In this document: one piece after another, positions 24,841-36,400 of the stretch
Layout: every line of letters begins with the position of its first letter
Numbering within the stretch: the stretch's first letter is position 1
Assembly: GCA_002753225.1 (NCBI GenBank)
Contig: PDZS01000004.1
Span: 1 to 64,000 of the forward strand
Source: Deltaproteobacteria bacterium YD0425bin51
Lineage (GTDB): Bacteria; Desulfobacterota; Desulfobacteria; Desulfobacterales; YD0425bin51
Reading direction: 5' to 3'
DNA length: 64,000 bases
The notes under the pieces: generated by a model
Databases searched by the model: none
What the model was told of the DNA's origin: nothing
Seen by the model: the letters and a program-made list of their open reading frames with translations, nothing else
Program-made: the position numbers and the translations under genes

Positions 24841-26493
24841 TTATTTCTTAAATGGATAGTATTTCTTATAAAGGTCGTACATTATATCTGTTACTATTTT
24901 TAAAGGCATAGTAACTGTAAGCGAGCCCGCGTATATAAGAGTACTTTGCTCAAGATCAAGCCCTGCATAAGGGTTATATATCATATTGCTAAAATCAGTG
25001 GAGTTTAACATTGTACTTTCATTATTGCGTACTATATAGCTTGTATTTATAAAAGCGCCTGCCCCGCCATCAATTACAACTCCATTTTTCTGTTTATAGG
25101 AAAAACCGCAAGCATAAAAATCGAGATCTGGAAGTGGCAAAATAAGACTGTATTTATTATGGGGAACAGAACTTTTACGCTGCTCATAACCTAACCTGAA
25201 AGATAGCGAGTCTGAAAACTCATACTCAAGGGCATACCCAAAATGCCAAGTATCTTGAAGGCCTATATTCATTACCATAGTATTTGCGTTACTACCGCCA
25301 GCATCAAAAAGCCTTACAAGTTGAAGTAAAGGGATATTTTGATCGAACTGAATTCTCATCTGAGCAGCTTTTGACCAATTTGCCCAATGAGCATCGCATA
25401 AGAGCTTGATAGGCTTAAAAGGACGAAACATTACTCCAAAATGAAGCATCTGAGGAAATGTAAATTCAGTATTGCAGGTTCCCTTTTGTTCAGGAGGAAC
25501 ATAAGTTGGAAGCTGTAATATTTGAGCAATTACCATTGCAAGAGGATCCGTTCCCATCCAATTAATAGTTGTTTGAAAAGCTTTAGAATAGTTAATCTTA
25601 TATTTACCTTCAAGCTTTGTGTTTGTAGCGCTTTGATATGCCATTCCAAAATTAAGATAATCTGTTGCTTTCCATAGAAGGCCAAGATTAAAACTAGGAG
25701 TAAAATCATCGTTTAGTCCCATATCTATATTTGCAATATCATCATAAGGACCAATTCCCCAACCATCTGGAACGGCTGAAAAAAGTTTTAAAAATTCTCC
25801 AAGAGGTTTAATAACTCCTAATAAATCGCTAGGTGCTCTCATGTCCATGCCCATACCCATAGCAGATATACCAATTCCTAATGATGCACCAACTGATAAT
25901 GAATCATTTAACTGGTAGCTAGCAGCAGGAGCTGCTGCTAGGATATGTTCCTGATACATATATTGGCATTGATATCTTACTGGGTTATCAGCTCCTTCAA
26001 AAGTCCATCCACCTGCATAGGGAATATATGTTCCAAAGGCAAATGTCCATTTTGAACCTTTCTCACGCGACGCTATCTGAAATGAAGATGGAGCAACAAG
26101 TGCTGGCATCTTTAAAGTTGTATCCGCCCCAGGAAGATAAACAAGAGCATTAGCGTTCTGGCCTTCTTTTCCATCTAAGGGATCTGGAACTGGATCTGTA
26201 AAACTTTTAAAACCTGCCCCCTTATTAAATTTTGCTTTAATAGAAAAGGCAGCAGCTAAACCATTTATGCTAACATATTGCCCTTCTTTAAAATTTGAAA
26301 GTCCAGCAGGGTTGTAATGAATAGACATCAGTCCTGGGGGATCTGCTGTAACAGTATTAGCAAAAGCCATGGATTTAGCATTTAATGGTCCTATTTGTTC
26401 ATGCATAGCAGCATTGCTTGTACAAACATTAAATAGGAGCACAATCCCATAAATAAAAACACAATTTTTTAATGTTATAATTCGCATTAACAT
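24841..26493 (-). CDS. FadL/TodX-type outer-membrane transport protein
   Basis: A 550-residue outer-membrane barrel of the FadL family, which moves long-chain fatty acids or other hydrophobic molecules across the outer membrane. After the signal peptide (ending near SNAA) it shows the family start with MAFANTVTADPPGLMSIHYNPAGLS, where the NPAGL hatch motif is diagnostic, and ends in the long barrel. I start it at the ATG at 26,493, preceded by GGAG. A TTG 15 bases upstream also opens the frame but would contain the Shine-Dalgarno. It sits between the coiled-coil barrel gene and the DUF-type barrel gene. Fatty acid substrates fit the fadD and acyl-CoA dehydrogenase genes elsewhere in the window, but this is inference. 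Confidence 0.88.
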   Translation of the reverse strand: MLMRIITLKNCVFIYGIVLLFNVCTSNAAMHEQIGPLNAKSMAFANTVTADPPGLMSIHYNPAGLSNFKEGQYVSINGLAAAFSIKAKFNKGAGFKSFTDPVPDPLDGKEGQNANALVYLPGADTTLKMPALVAPSSFQIASREKGSKWTFAFGTYIPYAGGWTFEGADNPVRYQCQYMYQEHILAAAPAASYQLNDSLSVGASLGIGISAMGMGMDMRAPSDLLGVIKPLGEFLKLFSAVPDGWGIGPYDDIANIDMGLNDDFTPSFNLGLLWKATDYLNFGMAYQSATNTKLEGKYKINYSKAFQTTINWMGTDPLAMVIAQILQLPTYVPPEQKGTCNTEFTFPQMLHFGVMFRPFKPIKLLCDAHWANWSKAAQMRIQFDQNIPLLQLVRLFDAGGSNANTMVMNIGLQDTWHFGYALEYEFSDSLSFRLGYEQRKSSVPHNKYSLILPLPDLDFYACGFSYKQKNGVVIDGGAGAFINTSYIVRNNESTMLNSTDFSNMIYNPYAGLDLEQSTLIYAGSLTVTMPLKIVTDIMYDLYKKYYPFKK

Positions 26494-26511
26494 TTGTTCT
26501 CCAAGCAAACT

Positions 26512-29025
26512 TTAGTTTTTCCAGTTATATGTGAACGGGACCCTTACAGAAAATGTGAAATCAGGATCATTGTTAGTAAAACCAAAAGCAACTTTTATAT
26601 GTATTGATTGTTCTGGTTTAAGTCTCCATCCTATTCCTATTCCAAAAGTAGAAGATATAGAATCTCCAGTTGAGATATCTCCTCTGTTAAGATAGGTATA
26701 TTTTGAACTAAAAGAATAACCATATTGATAACTTAAATTTAAAGAGACTTGATAAGATAAGGCATAGCCTAGACCTAAACTTAAACTCGTAGAATCTCCT
26801 GGTGCAACTGCATTTAAAGTATCATTTAATGTTGAATAATTTTGATGAAGGTCTTTAACCTCAAAGCCATGACTATAGTTTAAGCTGCCAAACATAATAA
26901 GAGGATCAACTGTAGTACTCATGGAAAATCCACCAGATACAGAATAGTAACCACTTCCTGTTGACAAAGCTTTATCTGGAACAATATCAAAAGGACTGCG
27001 GCCTGTTGCTAAACTTCCGCTGCCATATAAAATTGTGGTTGGGAATTTGCCTCCACTTTTTACAGGTTCAAATTGAAATCCTAAACTAACATCTCCTAAA
27101 TCTGTAACATCAAGAGCAGAATCTGTACCGCTTTTATTATATTTATATGAGAAAGGAACATCTCCTGTAATTGTAAGATTATCAAGCAAAGGGAATTCTA
27201 TAGAAATTGTATTAGTTAAATTATGATTACTCTTATGCTTTACACTAACTAAATAATAAGTATTTGCATCAGGATTTGCCACGATTTTTTTATTTTTAGA
27301 GTCATAAATAGAAAAAGCGACTTCATCTGTTGAATAATATGAATAATTAAAGTTGTATTCAAATCCTACAGCGCCAGGTTTCATTAAAGTGTATTCACGA
27401 CCAGCAGCTCTTAAAACTTCTTCTTCTTTTTTTGATTTTTCAGCTTCAGTTATTTCAAGTTTTTTCCTAGCTAAGGCTTCTTCTCGGAGTTGTTTCATTT
27501 CTTCTTCTATGTTTTGTAATTCTTCCTTTAACTGGAGAAGATCTGCGATATCATCAGCAGTTAAGCCTCCTAATTGCTCAGATTTAACAGCTTTTTCCTT
27601 TTCTTTTAAAACTGTAGCCATATCAATTGATTTTACTGCAAAATTTTTAAATTCGCATCCTGGGTTGTCCCACGAGTATAAACCGGCTTCTCCTTCCATT
27701 ATAGGATCTTCAACAGCTTTGAATATAATCTCATTATCAAGATAAACTTTGATAGTATTTCCCATTACTTCTATTTTTATTCCATACCATTTATTTTTAG
27801 CTATAATTCCACCATCTTCTGCTAAAATTTTTATAACGCCATTTACCTTTTTTATCAACCGTCTGTACCTGCTCTTCTTATCTACTGAAAAACGATAATA
27901 ATTTTTATTGTTTTTATATCCAAAAATTACTCCAAGAGCGCCTTCACCTTTAGAAAGCATATCTAGGGTTATATTATAATTAGGATGCTGCGTTCCGTCT
28001 TTAATAGCATATGTGCCTGGTTTTTCTGGATCAGATCCAGCAGGATTGCCTCCTCGAATAGCACTTGTCTGAGTTACAAGACCTGGGGCAATATTCCATG
28101 AAGATGGGCTATCTGTTTCTCCTTCGTCAACAACTATCCAGCCTGGTGGTTTCTCTCCTCCTTCAGAAAGAGTGGTTGATACAGTTTCTGAAGCTTGTTC
28201 TATCTGTGCATTAAAATTTTTAAACTCGCTTCCAGGATTTGCCCAGCAATACAGACCTACTTTTCCTTTCAGCATATTATCATCGAAAATATCAAAAACA
28301 GTGCTTCCATCAACAAATATTTTAATATTTTTTCCAGAAACTGAAACTTTTACAGAATATAATTTGTTTTGTGCATAAGAAAATCCATCCTCGGCAAGAA
28401 GATTTGTTTTACCATTAACCTTTTTAATTAATCTGCGATAATGACGTATACTATCCATTGAAAAACGATAATAATTTTGTTTGTCTTTATATCCAAAAAC
28501 AACACCAAATGCATTATTATGAGAAGACTGCATATCAACAGACATTGTGAAGTCACTTTGATATAATTCATGCCTCAAGGCGTATGTTCCAGGCTTTGAT
28601 ATATCTGTTGAATCTGGGCTTCCCCCATAGATATTACTAGATTGAATCAAGTTCTCTTTTTCTTTAGACCAAACCGAAGGACCATCAACCGTACCTTCAT
28701 CAACAATGCTCCAACCCTCCTTTGAAAGTTCTGCATTACGAGATACTGAAGCAACAACAGCTGCTTTAGCAGATTGTTTAGCAGTAGCTTTTTTAGGCTT
28801 TTCAATAGAAGACTTTTCTACATTATTTTTATTTATAGCCTTCTGTGGAGCTGTCTTTTTAGGTTCAGCTTCTTTTTTAGGTTCAGTAGACTTTTTTTGC
28901 TCTTCTTTCTTTCCTCCTTCTATAACAATTGATCCCCATGGCGCGTTTTGTTCAGAATATCCTGTTTGAACGCAGAAAAAAAACAATAACATCATACATA
29001 AAAAGATGGTCCTAAATTTCTTCAT
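26512..29025 (-). CDS. Double LamG-like, coiled-coil and beta-barrel outer-membrane protein (FapF-like architecture)
   Basis: An 837-residue protein. Signal peptide (1-24); Lys/Glu/Pro-rich linker (about 36-90); two concanavalin/LamG-like beta-sandwich repeats (about 104-275 and 295-467), each with GxxFGYK...NYYRFS and YRRLIKKVNGK; a coiled coil (about 486-545); and a C-terminal beta-barrel (550-837) with ATGRSPFDIVPDKALSTGSGYYS and a final NWKN. A coiled coil before a barrel, next to a periplasmic C39 peptidase gene, recalls FapF, the amyloid exporter of Pseudomonas. The LamG-like repeats are additional. It lies 52 bases downstream of the C39 gene. The role in export or adhesion is inferred. 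Confidence 0.7.
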   Translation of the reverse strand: MKKFRTIFLCMMLLFFFCVQTGYSEQNAPWGSIVIEGGKKEEQKKSTEPKKEAEPKKTAPQKAINKNNVEKSSIEKPKKATAKQSAKAAVVASVSRNAELSKEGWSIVDEGTVDGPSVWSKEKENLIQSSNIYGGSPDSTDISKPGTYALRHELYQSDFTMSVDMQSSHNNAFGVVFGYKDKQNYYRFSMDSIRHYRRLIKKVNGKTNLLAEDGFSYAQNKLYSVKVSVSGKNIKIFVDGSTVFDIFDDNMLKGKVGLYCWANPGSEFKNFNAQIEQASETVSTTLSEGGEKPPGWIVVDEGETDSPSSWNIAPGLVTQTSAIRGGNPAGSDPEKPGTYAIKDGTQHPNYNITLDMLSKGEGALGVIFGYKNNKNYYRFSVDKKSRYRRLIKKVNGVIKILAEDGGIIAKNKWYGIKIEVMGNTIKVYLDNEIIFKAVEDPIMEGEAGLYSWDNPGCEFKNFAVKSIDMATVLKEKEKAVKSEQLGGLTADDIADLLQLKEELQNIEEEMKQLREEALARKKLEITEAEKSKKEEEVLRAAGREYTLMKPGAVGFEYNFNYSYYSTDEVAFSIYDSKNKKIVANPDANTYYLVSVKHKSNHNLTNTISIEFPLLDNLTITGDVPFSYKYNKSGTDSALDVTDLGDVSLGFQFEPVKSGGKFPTTILYGSGSLATGRSPFDIVPDKALSTGSGYYSVSGGFSMSTTVDPLIMFGSLNYSHGFEVKDLHQNYSTLNDTLNAVAPGDSTSLSLGLGYALSYQVSLNLSYQYGYSFSSKYTYLNRGDISTGDSISSTFGIGIGWRLKPEQSIHIKVAFGFTNNDPDFTFSVRVPFTYNWKN

Positions 29026-29077
29026 GCTTATTCCTCCTAAAAGATAGCATCAATATTATATTTTATATTTAAATTTA

Positions 29078-29851
29078 TTATCGAGCATTTTTATGGTATA
29101 ATTTTTTGCTTGGTTCTTCACTTAGCATTTCTTCTTCTGGTAAAACCCTGCGTGGAGTTTTGGTTTCTTCTAATAATATCTGTCGCCTCATCTCATCATC
29201 GATAAATCTCAAATCCTCATCTTTTAGCTTCAACGCCCCTAACGCTTTTTCTCCCTTAGGGGGATAAACAACAAAAAGGACATTGTCATACCATTTTTCT
29301 TTAAATTCCGATAGAGTAAAACTAATATTACCATGGAATGGGTCTACGACAAAAACATGATCTTTATAAACACCTTTTAAAACGACAAAGTGACGATAAT
29401 TAAAAACATTTATAGGGACAATACCAGGCACTTCAAGCTTTTTTATATCCTCAATAGTAGCTTTATAGCCAATACCTTTATAACCAATTATTTGGACAAA
29501 ACTCTTCATATCTAAAAGAGAGAAGGCGCGACGTTCAGCTATACTTCTTTTATTTCCATATCTTAAAAGTCCTTGAATAACTTGCCGCTCTGATAGAGTT
29601 TCACCAATATGATAATTCAATAGAGTTGCAAGGGCGGCTGAACCGCAGCTATAGTCATACGCCTGCTTGATCATGTGCGTTTTTTGTACTTCAGCAATAG
29701 GAGTGACATTTCTTCGTATCCTAACCTGGCCTACTACATCAGGATTATTCGTCATACTAGTTAAGGTTAATTCTTTCTGAGGAGTTCTTTCAGCTGGAAA
29801 AAAACCGCCAACTAAACCTGCAATTAATATAAAGGCTAAAAAAATATGCAT
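29078..29851 (-). CDS. Periplasmic C39-family cysteine peptidase
   Basis: A 257-residue protein with an N-terminal hydrophobic signal or anchor (about 2-18) and a peptidase C39-like domain (about 58-200). The catalytic Cys69 is in YDYSCGSAALATLLNY, His154 in YRHFVVLKG and Asp170 in VVDPFHG, with the oxyanion Gln63 in KQAYDYSC. C39 peptidases of ABC exporters cut after double Gly. The stand-alone periplasmic ones such as FapD in the Pseudomonas amyloid operon assist outer-membrane export. A charged tail of about 50 residues follows. It is the first gene of the outer-membrane operon at 23,582-29,851. Its substrate is not visible. Confidence 0.85.
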   Translation of the reverse strand: MHIFLAFILIAGLVGGFFPAERTPQKELTLTSMTNNPDVVGQVRIRRNVTPIAEVQKTHMIKQAYDYSCGSAALATLLNYHIGETLSERQVIQGLLRYGNKRSIAERRAFSLLDMKSFVQIIGYKGIGYKATIEDIKKLEVPGIVPINVFNYRHFVVLKGVYKDHVFVVDPFHGNISFTLSEFKEKWYDNVLFVVYPPKGEKALGALKLKDEDLRFIDDEMRRQILLEETKTPRRVLPEEEMLSEEPSKKLYHKNAR

Positions 29852-30021
29852 AACACTATCTTCTTTTTTTAGGGTTATAGATTTAATAAAACAACTAAAT
29901 GGTTTAGCTCACATACCATACGATATTTATAAACGCAAGTATCAAAATGATAAAATCAAATTTATTTTTTTATTTATATTTTGAGTTGAGAATTTTTCAA
30001 TAAAATGATATCAAATTTTTC

Positions 30022-30726
30022 ATGAAAAATATTATCAATGGTAAAGAAAATTCTATATTATCATTAATCTCCTGGATTATTACATTGATCGTACGAATTT
30101 GGTTTGGTCTTGTTAAGGTTAAGTTTTTTAATAAAGAAATTTATGAAACATATTTTATTAAAAATAATGGCAAGACAAATGTTGTTGCAGTATCATGGCA
30201 TCGTAATGCCATATTTATTTTTTATTTTTTTGGCAGGAAATTAAAACATCCTAAAGCAGTTATGGTTAGTAAGAGTAAAGATGGCGAAATAGTAGCAAAA
30301 GTAGCAAAATATTTCGGTTACCACACAGCTAGAGGCTCCTCTTCCAGAAGTGGAAAAACAGCGCTATTGGATATGATTGATTTTTTAAAAGATGAGAAAA
30401 AAGGTAAATTCTGTGGCACCCCTGTAGATGGTCCTCAAGGGCCAGCCCGTAAAGTAAAAAAAGGTATGCTTGTTTTAGCTAAAGAGACCGGCTCTCTTTT
30501 TATTCCTATGGCTATCTCAGGTACAAGTCTACTTACTTTTAGAAAAGCATGGGATAAAACTATAATTCCTCTCCCCTTTAGCACTGTTGTATTAGGATTT
30601 AACTCACCTATTATAATCCCTCCTGATCTTTCAGATGAAGAAATGGAAAAAGTAAGACAAAATGTAGAAGACAGCTTAAATGATTTAACCGATAAAGTTG
30701 ATGATATGTGCCATTATAAAGGTTAA
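30022..30726 (+). CDS. DUF374-family lysophospholipid acyltransferase-like protein
   Basis: A 234-residue protein of the DUF374 group, related to glycerolipid and lipid A acyltransferases. It carries an N-terminal membrane segment (about 13-35), SWHRN (the His-containing active-site block), SKSKDGEIVAKVAKYFGYHTARGSSSRSG, TPVDGPQGPARKVKKG and PMAISG. The usual HxxxxD is changed to the DUF374 form. It probably acylates a lipid A or lipid intermediate at the inner membrane. It is divergent from the C39 operon, separated by 170 bases. No Shine-Dalgarno is evident before the ATG. Confidence 0.85.
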   Translation: MKNIINGKENSILSLISWIITLIVRIWFGLVKVKFFNKEIYETYFIKNNGKTNVVAVSWHRNAIFIFYFFGRKLKHPKAVMVSKSKDGEIVAKVAKYFGYHTARGSSSRSGKTALLDMIDFLKDEKKGKFCGTPVDGPQGPARKVKKGMLVLAKETGSLFIPMAISGTSLLTFRKAWDKTIIPLPFSTVVLGFNSPIIIPPDLSDEEMEKVRQNVEDSLNDLTDKVDDMCHYKG

Positions 30727-30787
30727 TAATCATCATTGATTCCTTCAAATTTTTTGCTTTGATTATTTTATATTTCAAAGCATACTC

Positions 30788-30815
30788 TTGACAACCTTTT
30801 GATAGTGATTAAATT
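30788..30815 (+). promoter_or_regulatory. Candidate groEL promoter
   Basis: TTGACA (30,788-30,793) and TAAATT (30,810-30,815) are 16 bases apart, about 96 bases upstream of groEL. I see no CIRCE inverted repeat and no clear sigma-32 element. Confidence 0.45.
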
Positions 30816-30890
30816 CACGACACCAAACTAAACGCTTCTTTTAATTATTTAAAATAATATAATCAGTAAGTTAACTTGAACAGAGACTAA

Positions 30891-32546
<1,656 letters not shown>

Positions 32547-32558
32547 CATCTTATTTAT

Positions 32559-32590
32559 AGAGTACGCGTTTTTATACGCGTACTCTTTTC
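32559..32590 (+). terminator. Rho-independent terminator of groEL
   Basis: A 10-bp perfect stem GAGTACGCGT/ACGCGTACTC, extended by one A-T pair, with a 6-base loop and followed by TTTTC, lies 12 bases after the groEL stop. Confidence 0.85.
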
Positions 32591-32594
32591 GTTC

Positions 32595-33422
32595 TTATGG
32601 CGCAAAATTTATTGCTATCATATCTTCTGAAGGTGTGGTAGCAATCCTTTTCCAAAGTCTCCCATCAGTATTTTCATGTAAATAACCTGTAAATTTACCT
32701 ACTAGTTTTCCATTATATGTGAAAAGAATATCAGGAGTATTTGTAGCTATCCTTTCCCATATAGTGCTGTATTTATAAACTCCCTTATCGCCAAAATCAA
32801 CATACAGTTCTGAACCAATACCTATCATATCTTCTGATAATGTAGTTGCTATTTTTGTCCATATTTGTCCATCATATTCATATAATTGACCTGAAAACTT
32901 TCCAACTAACTTGCTATTATAACTAGTAATATTAGCAGGATTATTTTTCGCAACCTGTGTCCATGTCTTATTATATTTATAAACCCCTTTATCGCCAAAA
33001 TCTACATAAAGTTCAGAATCAATCCCTATCATGCTTTCAGAAGGAGTAGTTGCTATTTTCGTCCAAACATTCCCATCGTATTCATACAAATATCCAGAAA
33101 ATTTTCCTATCAACTTATCATCATATGTTGCAAAAGCAGTCGGATTGCTTGTAGTTACTTTTGTCCATTTACCATCATATTTATAGACTCCATTTGTCCC
33201 AAAATCTACGTAAAGATTAGATCCTACCCCAATCATATCTTCTGATAATGTAGTTGCTATTTTTGTCCATACTTTTCCATCATATTCATATAAATGATCT
33301 GAAAATTTCCCAACAATTTTTTCATCATAGGAGTAAGTTTTTAAAACATAAGGGTTATTTTTCGCAATTTGAATCCATTTAGTACCATTATAAACCCAAA
33401 GACCAAGACTTCCAAAATCAAC
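32595..33422 (-). repeat. Four tandem propeller-type units, about 204 bp each
   Basis: The codons for the VDFG motif recur at 33,411-33,422, 33,198-33,209, 32,994-33,005 and 32,790-32,801, giving one spacing of 213 bases and two of 204 bases. Units are highly similar at DNA level. Confidence 0.85.
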
Positions 33423-36400
33423 ACAAAGATTTCCTTCTCTTGCATTGAAATTTAAAATAATGTTCCCGGTAGCACCATCTTTTCCATCTACAGCAAAATA
33501 ATAAGTTCTCCCTATCTCAGCATAAAATATAAGTCCACTGTTACCCTTTGAACTTCCATCATCATCATTACTTGCAATATTTGTCAATTTATCTAAACTT
33601 TTGCCTTTATAAACAGCAAGCAAAGTATCAAAATCGCTTCCATGAGTATCTAAGGACACTTTTGTGGTAAATGGAGCAAGCCATTTCCACCATACAGATT
33701 TACCTCCAGCATTACCTGCATGATTTGGTTCACCAGTTTCTTTTGTTGTATCTAAATTTGAACCAGTTATTCTGATGGAATTCGTATTACTATTAATTAT
33801 TGATGCATTATTAAAAAAATCTTCTGCTTTTGAATAAGTTACAATAATATAATTAGTATTTGTTTTGCTATTTGATCCTCCTATACCCGAAATATTAAGA
33901 GTTACAGTATATTTTCCATTAGAGTTATAAATATGTGTTGGATTTTGCTGAGTGCTTGATTCGCCATCTCCAAAATCCCATGACCAAGAATCAATCTCCC
34001 CTGTTGATTTATCTGTAAAATTTACAGTAAGAGGTGCAACCCCTGTAGTTGGGTCTGAAGTAAAATCTGCTGTTGGCTGGGATGCACAAGTCCCATATCT
34101 TCCTATTTCTCTGCCGCATTCACTTGCTGTTTTGCAAGTGCTTGAGCTTGAAATATGATATTCTGCATCTGCAAAAATTGGATCATTAGATATGGCACCT
34201 GTTCCAACTGAAACATTGTAATAATTTGTAGTGTTATTCCAAACATTGTTGTATTGTGAAGTGGCGATTCCGCCCCCTCCATCATATATTCCATAAGTAT
34301 TTTCTACTATTATTGAATTTTTAAAAGTCATATTTGAAGAGGAGGAAAAATTAATGCCGTAATTTGAGTTTTTAACTGTATTAAAATCATAAGTTCCCCC
34401 TGAGGCGTAACTATATATATAAATTCCATTTTCATTATTATTTTCAATAATATTATTAATTATGCTTGGAGAACCTTGATATACATATACTCCAGTAGTA
34501 TTTAATTTAATAACATTATTTTTGATTACTGGGATTGATTGTTTTATATATATACCATTATTCAATCCTGAGATTTCAGAATATGAAATAGTGCTTCCTC
34601 CCGCCCCCTCTAACTGTATTCTTCCAGTTTTAGATGTTCCGTTAAATTTTATTTTATTAGAAGATGTTCCTGCAGCATGTAAAATTCCATATACATGTAT
34701 AACAACATCTGATGCCAAATTCACAATAGTGCCTGGCTCAATAATAATATTAAAAACTTTGGGTACAGTTATAGTTCCTGTTAAAGTAACAGTTCCAGAC
34801 CACTTTTCATCTTTTGATAGTGTTCCAGATGTTGTTGGTGTGTTTGAATAAGTTCTTGTAACTGTTGGAGGGGTTCCAGAATCTCCATAAGCTCCTATTT
34901 CAGTCCCTCCTGAACTGGCTGTCTTTACGGGTGAATCAAATTTTAGGGCAAAATTCCAATTAAGTTCATCTTGAAACATAGGATTTGTAGTAATATCGCC
35001 AGTACTCTTTGAAGCATTATAATAATTTGTAATATTATCCCATACGTCATTATATTGAGAAGTACAAATTCCGCCGCCTCCATCATATATACCAGTGTTA
35101 TTACGAACAATAATTGAATTTTTAATAATTAGATTTGTAGAAGAGTTATAATTTATTCCACAATCAGTATTTTTATATATTGTATTATATTCATATATTC
35201 CTCCTGTTGTATAAGAATAAATATAAATTCCATCATTATTATTTATTATGATATTATTTCTTATATCAGGTTTACCTTGATAAACATATATCCCTGTATT
35301 ATTTAATTGTATGGTATTATTTTTGATTACTGGGATTGAATTATCTATATATATACCATGTTCAAGGTCTAAAATTTCAGAATATGAAATAGTGCTTCCT
35401 CCTGCTGAATTTAACCTTATTCTACCGGTTTTAGAAGTTCCATCAAAAGTTATTCTATTAGATGAAGTTCCTTGTGCATGAAGAATCCCTTCTGTTGTTA
35501 ACACTACATTTAAATTTAAATTAACTTTTGTTCCTGGTTCAATTATAAGGTTATAAACTTTTGGGACTGTAACACTCCCTGTTAAAGTAACAGCTCCAGA
35601 CCATTTTTCATCTTGAGTTAAAGTGCCTGATGTTGTTGGCGTTGTTGAATAAATCCTTGTAACTGTTGGTGGTTCCCCATAATTTCCAAATGCCCCTATT
35701 TCTCCTTCTGTTTCGCTTGCTGTTTTTAATGTTGAAATAGCTTGCAGCTTAAAATCCCAATTAAGCTCATCCATAAATAATGGATTTTCTGTAATATCTC
35801 CTGTACTTTTCGAAGCATTATAATAATCTGTAATATTGTCCCAAACATCATTATATTGAGAAGTACATATTCCTCCACCTCCATCATATATTCCATATGT
35901 ATTTCGAACAACTATTGAATTTTTTATATTTAAGTTTGTAGAAGAGTTATAATTTATTCCACAATTGGAATTTTTATATATTGTATTATATTCATAAATT
36001 CCTCCAGTAACATATGAATAAATATAAATTCCATCGTAATTATTTAATATAACATTATTTTTTATATCAGGTTTACCTTGATAAACATATATTCCTGTAT
36101 TGTTTAATTGAATTGTGTTGTTTTTAATTACTGGTATTGAATTGTCTATATATATTCCATGCTCAAGGTCTAAAATTTCACAATATGAAATAGTGCTTCC
36201 TCCTGCTGAATTTAGCCTTATTCTACCCGTTTTAGAAGTTCCATCAAAAGTTATTCTATCAGATGAAGTTCCTTTTGCATGAAGAATTCCATTTACTTCT
36301 AAAACCATATTTGAACCCAAATTTACTTTTGTGCCAGGGTCAATAATAAGGTTAAAAATTTTTGGAACTGTAACGCTCCCAGTTAAAGTAACAGTTCCAG

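Noticed and set aside
32559..32590. groEL hairpin as terminator for the opposite-strand repeat gene
   Set aside because: On the minus strand the stem is followed by A/T-mixed sequence with no T-run, so only the groEL direction is supported.
34103..34294. Met/Ile-rich frames recurring in the repeat protein gene (also 35,726 and 37,346)
   Set aside because: They are out-of-frame readings of the same repeat unit and recur only because the DNA repeats.
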